NCBI RefSeq assembly: GCF_020216025.1
Contig: NZ_JAIWNC010000040.1
Location: 28,943 to 92,942 of the forward strand
Length of the DNA stretch: 64,000 bases
From: Jidongwangia harbinensis
GTDB taxonomy: Bacteria > Actinomycetota > Actinomycetes > Mycobacteriales > Micromonosporaceae
Reading direction: 5' to 3'
The notes beneath the pieces were generated by a model, which saw nothing but the letters and a program-made list of their open reading frames with translations, ran no database searches and was not told the DNA's origin. Of this stretch, positions 27,072-37,300 are shown in pieces. The position numbers and the translations under genes were made by a program. The first letter of the stretch is position 1, and each line of letters opens with the position of its first letter.

Positions 27072-28192
27072 CCGGCGACGGACTGCTGCGGGTCTCGCTG
27101 CGACCCGACCACCTGCCGCCCGAGGCGGTGCTCGCGGCCGAGGTTATCGACACGCGTACGGCGGAGACCACGACCATGCCGATGCCGGTGGGCGGATCCC
27201 AGGAGCTGCGGTTGCCGCCCGGCACCTACGTCGTGCGGGCGGCGCTCTCCTCGGGCGAGATCGTCGCCCGGACCGCCGATGTGGACGCCGACGCGCTCAC
27301 TTCCGTGACACTTCAGGTAGTCCGGCCGACCGGCGCACCCACCAAGGGCGGCGAGGCCGAGCCAGCCTTGCGGGTGTGGGCCCGGCTCTGGCACGGGACG
27401 GAGACCACGCCCCTTCCGGTCGACGCGGAAACGGCCTGGGCGAAGACCACCGAACACGTAGCGGAGGTGAAGCTGAACGACGCCGAGCTGATCCAGGTGG
27501 GCGGCCCCGGTGTCGCGTGGCGCTTCGTCTGCCTGCCGCCGGCGCCGCGCTGCGTGCTGACGCTCGCCCGGGTGCGCGCCAGGGGCGATGTCGACGACGG
27601 CGTCCGGGTCCGGGCCTGGAGCCCCGACCCGACGGCCCGGGCCATGCTGAGCTATCTGTCGTCGGGCCAGCTCGACCAGGCCCAGGTCGTGGCCGGTGAT
27701 CTCGAGGACCAGGCGCTGCGGCTCTTCCGCGACAAGGTGCAACGGCCGGACGGGGCGGCCGTCGCCGGCTATCTGCTGCTGCGGTTGCACCGCATCGACC
27801 GGCTCGGGGACTGGCCGGACAACTTCGCGCGGTGGTTCGGGTGGCTCCCCGACGCGCACATCATCCACGCGTGGCAGTTGCTCCGGGAACGCGGTCTGCC
27901 GCGCGGGGAACTCGCCCGCCGCCGGCTACTCTCCGCCGCCGAGGCCGGGATCCCCCGCTACACCGAGGGCCTGGGACTGCTCCTCGAAGGACTGCGCATG
28001 TTCGCCGGCAGCGACCGGCACGACCGGCCGGTGGCGTCGGCGCTCGCGACGGTACGGGCCTACGCGAGCGCCTGCGACTGGAGCGCGCCGCAGACGGTCT
28101 ACTGGGGCCGACGGCCCGACCAGCCCTCGCTGACCCGGCATGAGGGCGAGGTGGCCGCGGGCGGCGTGACCCAGTTCTGGGTCGGCGTCTAA
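27068..28192 (+). CDS. Beta-sandwich plus helical protein of the caspase operon, unknown function
   Basis: Predicted 374-residue protein starting at a GTG that overlaps the caspase stop (GTGA). Residues ~1-90 form a beta-sandwich-like region (LRLPPGTYVVRAALSSGEI), like the C-terminus of the preceding caspase. The rest is helical, with KVQRPDGAAVAGYLLLRLHR, an aromatic loop (NFARWFGWLPDAHIIHAWQL) and a C-terminal GLGLLLEGLRMFAG helix. No catalytic motif is visible. I do not recognise the family. Its place between two caspase genes suggests an adaptor, sensor or protease substrate. This gene deserves a structure prediction. Confidence 0.7.
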   Translation: MTGDGLLRVSLRPDHLPPEAVLAAEVIDTRTAETTTMPMPVGGSQELRLPPGTYVVRAALSSGEIVARTADVDADALTSVTLQVVRPTGAPTKGGEAEPALRVWARLWHGTETTPLPVDAETAWAKTTEHVAEVKLNDAELIQVGGPGVAWRFVCLPPAPRCVLTLARVRARGDVDDGVRVRAWSPDPTARAMLSYLSSGQLDQAQVVAGDLEDQALRLFRDKVQRPDGAAVAGYLLLRLHRIDRLGDWPDNFARWFGWLPDAHIIHAWQLLRERGLPRGELARRRLLSAAEAGIPRYTEGLGLLLEGLRMFAGSDRHDRPVASALATVRAYASACDWSAPQTVYWGRRPDQPSLTRHEGEVAAGGVTQFWVGV

Positions 28193-28196
28193 CGTC

Positions 28197-28217
28197 TGTC
28201 GGGTCCCCGATCCGACA
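28197..28217. promoter_or_regulatory. Inverted repeat between the two caspase transcription blocks
   Basis: TGTCGG (28197-28202) and CCGACA (28212-28217) are perfect inverted arms around a nine-base spacer, five bases after a stop and 68 before the next start. It may be a terminator for the first three genes or an operator for the second block. The 92-base gap is the only sizeable one in the module, so a promoter for the second caspase is likely here. Confidence 0.35.
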
Positions 28218-28284
28218 AGCCCGCCCGCCGTTCGCCGACTTATGCTGAGGCCGGAGCCGAAGCCGACGGCGAAACGGCAGCATC

Positions 28285-30306
28285 ATGAATGACGAGCGAT
28301 ACCGAGCACTGCTCATCGGGAACTGGGAATACATAGACCCGGACAAGGTCCTGCTTCCGCTCAACGGGCCACCGAACGATCTCGTCGTGATCCGCGAGGC
28401 GTTGACGCATCCGGAATATGGGCTGTTCCGGGACCAGGACATCACCGTCGAGGCTAATATCACCTCGCAGGAGATGGGCCGGCGACTGCACAGCTTCGTC
28501 CAGGGTGGGCGGCCGACCGACCGTCTGCTGATCTACTTCTCCGGCCACGGCGAGCGGCTGGGACGACAGCAGCTGGGGTTGTGCGGCGTCGACGTGGAAT
28601 ACAGCCAGCGCGAGGTCGACGCCTTCGACGCCGACCGGCTCCGGCAGTGGATCAAGACCTACAACACGTCGTCCTCCACCGTCGTCATCCTCGACTGCTG
28701 CTACGCCGGGCAGTACAAGAGCGGCTTCAACGAGGACATTTTGGCCGAGTCGTTCGGCACGGGAACGGCCGTGCTCTCCAGCGGTGGCAACGAACCCTCC
28801 CGCGACGGCGACCACCAGGACGACCCGAGCCCGTTCACCGCGGCCCTGGCCCGGATTCTCACCGACCCCGACGTGCTGAGCGGCGAGAGCGGCTACGTCA
28901 ACACCGAGGACGTCTATCGGGCCCTGACCAGTTTCGAGCCCAAACTCCTGCCGCCGCCCCGGCGCAACCTGCAGGCGCAGGGATCCATCCCGCTGGCCCG
29001 GCGCGCCCGGGCCGAGCAGGAGGCGGCCGACCGGATGACGCTACGCGGCTACGACAAACACCTGACGGTGGAGACGATCGACCTGGTGTTCCGCGACGGC
29101 GCGGTGACGACGGCCCCGAAGTCCGCCGACGAGCCGGCCGGTGATCTGACCCTACTCGATCCCAACCGGCAGGCGGCGATCCGGCGACTGGCCACCCTCG
29201 CCGACACCCTGGCCCACAGCGCCGACTACGCCACGGATCCGCGCTGGCGGCACGCCGTCAGGAAGGCCTGGCAGTGCATCGGCGCCAACCTCTATGACTC
29301 GGCCTTCCCGCCGTCCCTGCAGGAGAAGATCGCTTCCTACAGCGCCGACTCCGGCGGCCGGCTTTTCAAGATCCGGCTGCGGTACGAGGACGAGGCGGCC
29401 CGTCGCCTGGAGCGCTATCCGTGGGAGTACATCCAGGCCAGACCGGGCCCGGGCACGGTCCCGCCCGAGGGCGACTCACCGGTCCAGTCGGCGTCGCTGC
29501 CCCTCGCCCTGCGGCCGGGGTTGCTCGTCGAGCGGGTGAGCGGTGAGGGCCTGCAGCCGTCCGACCGCACCGCACGGCGCCGCACCGGGCTCAAGCCCAA
29601 CGTGGGTCTACTCAACGCCCTCCCGGAGCCGTTCTCCCGGCTGGCGCTGCGCACCGAACGGGAACTGGAGGCGATCCCCGGCCTGGATCTGCTGGTGCGC
29701 TTCCACGGTGGCGAGGCGACGTGGTGGAAGCTGCTCGACGGATTGAGCAGCCAGCTGAGCCATCTGGTGCTGTTCGCGCCCATCCGCCGCATCCGCGACG
29801 GCTCCGCCCAGATTGGATTCGCCCATCCGTCGGCCGACGCCGACTGGGTGCCGGTCGACCGCCTCGTCCGGGAACTACGCGACCAGCGCCCGCTGGAGAG
29901 CCTGACCGTCGTCACCTTCCCCGTCGCCCCGGGGCACGACGTCATCCGCGGCACCTTTCAGATCGCGCAGGCGCTCAACCTCAGCGGCATCCGGCCGGTC
30001 GTGTTCGTGTGCCACCTGCCCGGCTTCGAGCGCTCGGCCGAGCAGTACGACAGCGCGGGGCCGCAGACCTTCCCCGGGTTGCTGCTGCACGCGCTGAGCG
30101 AGGGCAAGCCGCTGGACCGCAGTGTCCACTACGCGCGCGACCGGGTTATGCGCCGCAACGCGGCCGATTTCGAGGCGCTGTTCGGGGTGCCCGGCTACTA
30201 CTCGGAGCTCCAGCCCGCCGCGACGCCGGTTGCGGCGACGTCGATCGGCGCCGCCACCGGCTCGGGGTGGCGTATGACGGCCGGGAAGCCGCGGGGTGTG
30301 AGATGA
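28285..30306 (+). CDS. Caspase-like peptidase 2 fused to a degenerate CHAT-like domain
   Basis: Predicted 673-residue protein. Residues 1-230 are a C14 caspase domain: start YRALLIGNWEY, catalytic His in YFSGHGE (H88) and Cys in ILDCCYAG (C139, second Cys). Residues ~310-650 look like a CHAT peptidase fold: RYPWEYIQARPG (PWE near 379), LPLALRPGLLVERVSGEG, then PNVGLLNALPEP and a Rossmann-like second half. At the places where CHAT has its HG and C catalytic motifs the sequence reads LVLFAPIRR and PVVFVCHLPG, so the His-Gly is lost. The C-terminal domain is thus probably a non-catalytic CHAT relative used for binding or regulation. It overlaps the next gene by four bases. Confidence 0.8.
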   Translation: MNDERYRALLIGNWEYIDPDKVLLPLNGPPNDLVVIREALTHPEYGLFRDQDITVEANITSQEMGRRLHSFVQGGRPTDRLLIYFSGHGERLGRQQLGLCGVDVEYSQREVDAFDADRLRQWIKTYNTSSSTVVILDCCYAGQYKSGFNEDILAESFGTGTAVLSSGGNEPSRDGDHQDDPSPFTAALARILTDPDVLSGESGYVNTEDVYRALTSFEPKLLPPPRRNLQAQGSIPLARRARAEQEAADRMTLRGYDKHLTVETIDLVFRDGAVTTAPKSADEPAGDLTLLDPNRQAAIRRLATLADTLAHSADYATDPRWRHAVRKAWQCIGANLYDSAFPPSLQEKIASYSADSGGRLFKIRLRYEDEAARRLERYPWEYIQARPGPGTVPPEGDSPVQSASLPLALRPGLLVERVSGEGLQPSDRTARRRTGLKPNVGLLNALPEPFSRLALRTERELEAIPGLDLLVRFHGGEATWWKLLDGLSSQLSHLVLFAPIRRIRDGSAQIGFAHPSADADWVPVDRLVRELRDQRPLESLTVVTFPVAPGHDVIRGTFQIAQALNLSGIRPVVFVCHLPGFERSAEQYDSAGPQTFPGLLLHALSEGKPLDRSVHYARDRVMRRNAADFEALFGVPGYYSELQPAATPVAATSIGAATGSGWRMTAGKPRGVR

Positions 30307-32738
30307 CCGGCCCGCCCACCGTGCGCACGTCCCGATATGAGCTGGCCAAGGCGCTGATGGTCGGCGGCGCCAACGATGAGGAGGCCGACCGGCAGCTGAC
30401 CCTGGCCCTGGGCGAGGCGGGCGACCAACCCCCGGAGTGGCTGCTGCACCTCGAGCTGGGCCGGTTGCGACGGCACCACGACCCGGTCGGCGCGGTTCGC
30501 AACTTCCTCGACGCGACCCGCACCGCGTCGCAGACCGACGTGGAACCGGCCGCCGAAGAGGCGCTGGCCGCGCTGGTCGGGGTCGAGGACGGTAGTCTGC
30601 GCCACATCCTGTCCGACGACGACCTCGCTGCGCTGCGCGCACGGGCCCGGGCCGACGACGCTCCGGCAGCCCTCGTCCGGCTCGTCGCGTCCCTGCTCAT
30701 GCTGCGCGGCGACGCCGCCCAGGGCCTCGACCTGTTGGTCGCCAACCCGACCAACGCGCTGCCCTCGACCGACCTGCAGCGGATGGTGGACGCGGCGGCC
30801 TACATCCGCGGCCTCATCGCCGACGACCAGTGGCAGGAAGCCGCCGAGCTCATCGCGGGCGACCAATGGATCGCCACCGAGCCCGGGCTGGCCGCCGACC
30901 GTGCCCTGATCTACTACGCCCTGGGCCGGGAGGACCGCGCGGCCGGCGAGCTGCCCGATCAGGCGACCCGCTTCCCGGAGGCCGTGGTCCGGCTCCTCCT
31001 GGCCCTGCAGCGCGCCGCGCTCCTGGCCGGCGCCGAGCGCCGCGAGGCGTTCACCGACGCCCTCGACCTGGCGGTGGCGGCGACCCAGATCGCCTCGGCT
31101 GGCGCCGAGGCCTCCCTGCTGCGCGCGCAGGTGCTGCTCGAGGGCGCCCTCGATCTCGACGAGGGCCGGCGCCTGCTGCGCAGCGCCCTGCGCCGCCTGC
31201 GCGACGACCTCGACGGGATCGCCTGGTGGCGCGCGCAGCAAAAGGTCCGTCGGGACGAGCTGTACGCATACTTCCGCATCGAGGTTGCGGCGGCGCTCGG
31301 CGATGACAAGGACGTCCTGGCCCGGGCGGCGACGGCGGGTTCAACGGTGACCGACTACCTGCAGGACGGCGCCATCGCCGAGCTCGAGGGAGAGATCCTC
31401 GAGAAGCGGGGTGACATCGACGGGGCGGCCGACGCCCATTGCCGCGCGGCTCGGGCGTTCCAAAGCGCCAACGACCGGACGCGGGCCGTTGACCATCTCC
31501 GCACGTCTCTCTCGCAGCGGCCCGACCAGGCGGCCGTCTGCGACCTGGCCGAGCTGCTCTGGGAGTCGTCGTTCCCGGCCGATGTCGGCGGCGACGCCGA
31601 CGCAGCCGCCATCGAGGAGGCGCTGACTCAGCTCGCCACGGTGAGCGAGCCGGCGACTGACGAGCTTGCCGTCCGGTTGTGCTTTCTGACCGGGCTCGCC
31701 GTGACCAGGCAGGCCGAACTCACCCGGAACGCCGGGCGACGCTGGAGCGGTCTGCCCCACCTGCTGGTGGCCGCGCTCACCGGTGCGGAACCGGCCTACC
31801 GCGCGGCCCACGCGGCCTGGGCCCTGCAGTCGGTGTCGCTGCACCGGGCAGCCTGGCTCTTCGCCGAGCGGGCCGTGGGCGGCGGCCCGGTGACCGACGC
31901 CTGGCTGGCCGAAACCGCCATCGTCATGAGGTTCGACTGGGCCGGGCAGCTCGACGCCCGGTCACGCGACATGCTCGAGCTGATCCAGGTGGGCGCCTGG
32001 CGCGACTCGCTGCTCGCCTACGACAGCCTGCTGCGCGGCGACCTCGAAGCGCTCCAGCCGATGCTCGACCGCGACGACCTGACCGAGCCGTGGATGCGGC
32101 AGGTCCGCGCCTACGGGGTGGCGCGCTGCCGCGGCTACGCCGAGGCGGTGCCGCTCTTCGGCGAGATCCTCAAGGACTGCCTCGCCACGCACAACGCCAT
32201 CACCGCCGGCGATTGCGCGGTCCTGCTCGACAACATTGACACCGCCCGCGAACAGACCGCCCTCGCGGTGGCAGCCGGCGATCTCGATCGGTGCGCGGCC
32301 GCCCTTCGGCGGGCGCTTCTCAAGGTGCTCGAGGGCGACCTAGACGCGGCCGCCGAGGTGTCGAGCCGCCTCGAGCGTGAGTTCCGCCCGTACCTCAAAC
32401 GGTCTTACGCCCATGCCGACCTCCCGACGCTGATCGCCGAGCACGCCGCCGCCACGCCCGAGCTGAGCGACGTGCTGCGCCGGCTGCGCACGACGGCTGA
32501 GGTCGCTGGCGACGACCTGGAGTTCGACCGACCGCCTACCGCCGAGCTCGACGCCGGCTGCGTGGGGGCGCCCGAGCCGGAGCTCGACCGGGTGGTGGGC
32601 ACGCTCTTGAGAGCGGGCGGCAAGCTGTCCGAAGGGAACCTTTACGCGGTCGCCGCCGCCCTCGGCGAAGTTCGCTTCCAGCCCGAGCTCAACGCGGCCG
32701 CCTTCGTCCGGTGCCTGAGCCTGGCGGCCGCACGCTGA
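30303..32738 (+). CDS. Large helical-repeat (TPR-like) protein, last gene of caspase module
   Basis: Predicted 811-residue, almost entirely helical protein; ATG at 30303 overlaps the previous stop (ATGA). Repeating helix pairs with TPR-like spacing are visible (WQEAAELIAGDQWIATEPGL; AGAEASLLRAQVLLEGALDL; KRGDIDGAADAHCRAARAFQ). There is no ATPase, DNA-binding or membrane motif. Such solenoids act as sensors or scaffolds and are regularly encoded beside CHAT and caspase proteases in bacteria, where they may be substrates or activators. The C-terminal ~80 residues are acidic and end in a small globular tail. Function here is inference from the operon. Confidence 0.75.
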   Translation: MTGPPTVRTSRYELAKALMVGGANDEEADRQLTLALGEAGDQPPEWLLHLELGRLRRHHDPVGAVRNFLDATRTASQTDVEPAAEEALAALVGVEDGSLRHILSDDDLAALRARARADDAPAALVRLVASLLMLRGDAAQGLDLLVANPTNALPSTDLQRMVDAAAYIRGLIADDQWQEAAELIAGDQWIATEPGLAADRALIYYALGREDRAAGELPDQATRFPEAVVRLLLALQRAALLAGAERREAFTDALDLAVAATQIASAGAEASLLRAQVLLEGALDLDEGRRLLRSALRRLRDDLDGIAWWRAQQKVRRDELYAYFRIEVAAALGDDKDVLARAATAGSTVTDYLQDGAIAELEGEILEKRGDIDGAADAHCRAARAFQSANDRTRAVDHLRTSLSQRPDQAAVCDLAELLWESSFPADVGGDADAAAIEEALTQLATVSEPATDELAVRLCFLTGLAVTRQAELTRNAGRRWSGLPHLLVAALTGAEPAYRAAHAAWALQSVSLHRAAWLFAERAVGGGPVTDAWLAETAIVMRFDWAGQLDARSRDMLELIQVGAWRDSLLAYDSLLRGDLEALQPMLDRDDLTEPWMRQVRAYGVARCRGYAEAVPLFGEILKDCLATHNAITAGDCAVLLDNIDTAREQTALAVAAGDLDRCAAALRRALLKVLEGDLDAAAEVSSRLEREFRPYLKRSYAHADLPTLIAEHAAATPELSDVLRRLRTTAEVAGDDLEFDRPPTAELDAGCVGAPEPELDRVVGTLLRAGGKLSEGNLYAVAAALGEVRFQPELNAAAFVRCLSLAAAR

Positions 32739-33084
32739 CGCGAGCCGGCGAGCAACTCCGACAAACTACAGCGGGAGGGGAACGCGACTGCGAAGTCGTG
32801 TTGATCTTGTGGGGCTCGTAAACCCAGCGCAAGCCGTTGACAGGCGATGTTGTCCGCCTGCCGTTGCACCAGGGCCGCGGTGATCCCGGTCATAGGCCCT
32901 TCGCTGGCGTACTGCCGACAAAACATCCGTGCTGGTCAGAAGGCGTTCTGGCGGCCGGGGCTATCGTGACTGGCCTGGCGTCGGTGCCTCCGTTGGCCCT
33001 CGTGGTCGGTGACTGCGCGACGATGTCGACTCATGCTGTTGCGACTGGCGCACCTGGGTTGTGCCGCTCGAAATTGCGGTTGGG
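32739..33084. other. Intergenic stretch without a recognised gene
   Basis: This 346-base interval lies between the caspase module and the transposase remnant. Frames on both strands are short and show no family resemblance. Confidence 0.4.
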
Positions 33085-34178
33085 CTACGCTGCCTGCGAG
33101 TATTCGTTGATCAGTCCGTTGAGGATCTTCCTACGGCAGAGCCGCGCCGAGGCGAGGTCGACGACGGCTGGCCCGGTGTCCGTGGCGTTGGGTGGGCCTT
33201 GGTGACGGCTCTGATGGGGCCGATGCTCGTTGTAGTGCGCGATGAACTCACATAAGACAGCCAGCAGGTGCCTCGGGTGGTAGATCAGCATCCGGTCCAG
33301 ACACTCGCGGCGAACCGTGCGTACCCACCGTTCCGCGTACGCGTTCGCCTGCGGCGCCTGCGGTGGACTGCGTAAGACCTCGATGCCTTCGCTGGTGAAC
33401 ACCTCGTCGAACACATCGGTGTACTTGGAGTCGCGGTCGCGGATCAGGAACCGGAACTGCCCGGCCCGCTCCCCCCGGTCCAGCATCAGGTTACGGGCCT
33501 GCTGCGCCACCCACTCCCCGCTCGGATGGACGGTCACGCCGAGGATGTGCACCCGCCGGGTGCCAATCTCCATCAGGAACAGCACGTAAATGCGGGTTAG
33601 CCCGATTGTGTCGACGTGCAGGAAATCGCAGGCCAGGATCCCTTGGCCTGTGCAGCGAGCAACTCGGTCCAGGTCGGACCGGTCCGCCGCGGTGCGGGAT
33701 CCACCCCGGCGTTGGTCAGGATGGACCACACGGTGCTGGCCGCCACCCGGTATCCCAGGCCCACCAGTTCGCCCTGGATTCTGCGATGGCCCCAGCTTGG
33801 GTTCTCCTTCGCCAGGCGCAGCACCAGCGCCCGGATTGCCGCCTGAACCGGCGGACGGCCCGGCCGGCGTCGGGTATAGGTCCACTTACGGGCAATCAGG
33901 GCGCGGTGCCAGCGCAGCAGGGTGGCCGGGGTGACCAGGAACGTTGCCCACCGCGGTCTGGGCAGCAGCCGAGCCAGGGCCGAGAGCACCGCCCGGTCGG
34001 AGGGTTCCAGATCCAGACGTTTGACCTGACGGCGCAGCACCGCGACCTGATGGCGAAGGACCAGGATCTCAATCTCCATCGTCCGCTCCCCCCGCAGGCT
34101 CAGCACGATCAACTGCAGCACCTGACGTAGGACCAGGTATCCGAACGACACGACCATGCCAGTCAGCCTGCCGTCCAT
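33085..34178 (-). pseudogene. Frameshifted rve (integrase-core) transposase
   Basis: From ATG 34178 the first frame has a hydrophobic leader (VLRQVLQLIVLSLRGERTME), helix-turn-helix text (LVLRHQVAVLRRQVKRLDLE) and an HTH_21-type segment (KENPSWGHRRIQGELVGLGY). At about 33640 the frame breaks by one base (in the CAGGCCAAGGGATCC stretch). The second frame has the DDE core: D in ACDFLHVDTIG, D in LIRDRDSKYTDVFDEVF, and E in NAYAERWVRTVRRECLD, then a normal C-terminus. All three catalytic residues survive, so the loss is recent or is a sequencing error. Ends of the element were not resolved. Confidence 0.8.
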
Positions 34179-34375
34179 CGAGCAACTGGCGACGCGCAGA
34201 ACCCCAGGTCAACCCCCGAAACCCTGTTTCCGAGCGGTGCAGTCTGCGGGGCGTTGCGATCACGGTTTTGCCGCGTGACGGTTCCGCCGTTCGACCGATT
34301 CATTCATGTCCATGGCATTGCGATCAGTGGTGGCCTTCGCACAGTCTGTATAGCTGGGCTGCGGAGGAGAGCTGT

Positions 34376-37300
34376 GTGCCAGACGTGATGTCACCGACCG
34401 ATCCTGACCTGATCGACCAGACTCGTCGCCTCGTGACCTACCTGAGGTTCGTCAACCGCAACGCTCGTCCTGGTGCCCGGGACGCGCTCAAGGACGCTTC
34501 CCCGATCTGGCTGAACGACCTGATGCCGTTTCGCAGCCAGGCCGACGACGTGTTCCTGGCGGTCGAGCGGCAGCCGCTGGATCCCTTTCCGGCGCCTCCA
34601 CGGGTGCTGGACGGCTGGCTCAGCCCGGACACGGACCTCAGCAACCCGTGGGGCGAGGGGCCGTCGCTCCGTCAACCGGACAGCTCAGGGACGGGATCCG
34701 GCTACCCGGACGAGGTCGTGCAGGCGATGCACGACTGGGCTGCGCTCTGGCGGGAATGGGCCACCGCGGCGCAGGCCGCGCCGGCGACTGGTGACCCGTA
34801 CGCGGGTCTACAGGGTTTGATCGGCAAGGCGCTCAAGGAAGATCAGGAGCTGGTCCTCGGTGTCGGACTGGTCAGTCTCTTCGATTCAGGGCGTTGGGTG
34901 CTCCGGCAGCATGTCCTGGTCGCCGAGGTTGAGGCGGAGGTCGACGCGGACCGCGATGTCATCCGGTTGGCCCTGGTCGACGGCCTGCATCGCGCGGACG
35001 AGGACGCTCTCGACCTCAATGACGGGTACGTCGCCGCCAGGACCGGCGTGCCGGCGGATGATCCCGGCAGTCTCGACCCGCTGTCGCCGGAGGTCGAGCG
35101 CTGGCTTAATGCATGGCGGGAACATCATTGGCGGGTCCGGCCGCGGTGGGAACCGTTCATGGCGGAGCCGGAGCCGCCGCCGGATGGGCGCCTGCTGCTG
35201 ACCTTGTCGCCGGCGCTCTTTCTGCGGCAGCGGGAGAGCAACGGGGTGGCCGGCTTCTACGAGCAGATCGCCCGGACGCTCGAGGGCGCGGATGCGCGCT
35301 GCCCGCTCGGGCTGGCCCAACTCGTCCAGCCGATGGACAGCCGGCAGCGCGCGGCGTGGCTGGACGGCACGTCCGCGGTGCCAGCGATCCTGGCCGATCC
35401 GCTGCTGCCGTTAGCGTCCAACCAGCAGCAGCGACACGTCGTCGACCAACTGCGCACCGACGCGGCGGTCGTCGTGCAGGGACCACCCGGTACCGGCAAG
35501 ACGCACACCATCGCCAACCTGATCTGCGCGTTACTCGCCGACGGACTGCGGGTCCTGGTGACCAGCAAGCACCCGCAGCCGCTGCGTGTCGTACACGATC
35601 TTCTTCCCGAGAGTGTGCGGAATCTGGCGGTGCTGGCGACCGGGAAGTCCGCCGACGGCCGCAAGGACCTGGACCGCACCCTCATCGCCCTGTCCGAGCA
35701 GTCGTCAGTGACGAACGAGGCAGTCCTTCGTCAGGAGATCGACGACCTGCGGCGGCGGCACGCCGACCTGCGGCGGCGGCTGGTGCAGGCGGGTGACGCG
35801 CTGCGAGATGTACGCGCGGAGGAGTACCAGCCACGGGTGCTGTCCATCGACGGCTACGACGGAACTCCCGCTCAGGTCGCCGCTGCGGTCGAGCACGGTC
35901 GTACCCAGCACGGCTGGGTCGGCCCGGTGCCGAGCGGCGTGCCAGCGCCGCCGTTGAGCGACGACGAGGCCGGCGAACTGCTGGGCCTGCTCAGGAGGTT
36001 CGCATCGCCAGACACGTCGACCGATCAGGAGGTACCGGATCCGGAAACTCTTATGCAGCCCCGGACGGTCGTCCGCCTGGTCCGCGCGATCATCGACGCC
36101 GAGCACATTTTCGGCGCTGACCTCGACGAGGCGAAGTCGCTGATGAACAGCCTCAGCGGCCCGGTTCTGCAAGAGATCGCGCGCAGTGTCGATGCGGCTG
36201 CAGACGCGCTCGGCGGGTGCGGTCTGACCGAGATGATGTCGTCCTGGGATCTGGACGACTGGCGCCGCAGCGCGGCCATCGACATGTTGCAGCGCCGCAA
36301 CACTGCCGCGTGGCAGGCCCTCTCGCACGCCTTCTCCGAGATCACGACCCACCTGCAGACGGTCACCTCCGCACGGGACCGTGACGTGGAATGGGTTGTC
36401 GAAGGTTTGACCGAGGCGGACTACGCCCGGCTGCTGAGGCAGGCCAAACGCCTGCGTGCCTACCTGCAGGGCGGTGGAGGTGTCCGCCGTTTCTGCCCGT
36501 CTCCGGAACAGTCGCAGGCGGCTGAGCTGTTGGCCTCCTGCACCGTGAGCGGGATGCCACCGACGTCGCTCGTCCAGGTGCACGCGGTGATCGCCGCGCT
36601 GCAGACCGACGGTGCCTGCGTCACCGTGATCGAGATGTGCCGCGCCCTGGGCATCATCGTAGGCACAGCAACGCATCGGCTGCAGTTGGCCCAGCTTCAG
36701 GATGTACACAGTAGCTTGACCGCGTTGGCGCGCATGGCGGCGGCACAGCAATCTATCGAACGGGCCCTCCAGCAGCCGGACGCGCGGTACCTCATCAGCT
36801 CTGCTCAGCGATGGGACCTGATCGTGCGGCTGGTGCGCAACTCGTCGCGGGTTATCGTTGCCGGACAGTCCGCTCAGGTGATGGAGCGGCTCAGGCACAC
36901 GCTGCTTTCTACTGGTTCCTCTGCCCGGCCGGGACCGATCGTCGGCCGCCTGCTAACAGCGCTGCAGGACAGGGACACCGACGGCTACGCCGCGGCATAC
37001 GACGAGCTTCTCCAGGTGTACGACGGGCAGGTGGCGCGTCAGCGGTGCGGTCTGCTCGTCGATCGGCTGGCCGCTGTGCATCCCGACTTGGCCGAGCGGC
37101 TACGGGCCGGCCTCTCCGAACCGGCCTGGGACCAGCAGATGCCGCAATTGCAGGCCGCATGGAACTGGTCGCGGGCGGCGGCCCACGTGGCCGGCATGTC
37201 CGGTGCGCACCGCGAGCGTGAGCGTCGTCAGGCCCTCGACGAGGTCGAGGTGAGGTTGCGCCAGGTCACCGAGGACCTGGCCGGAAAACAAGCGCTACTG

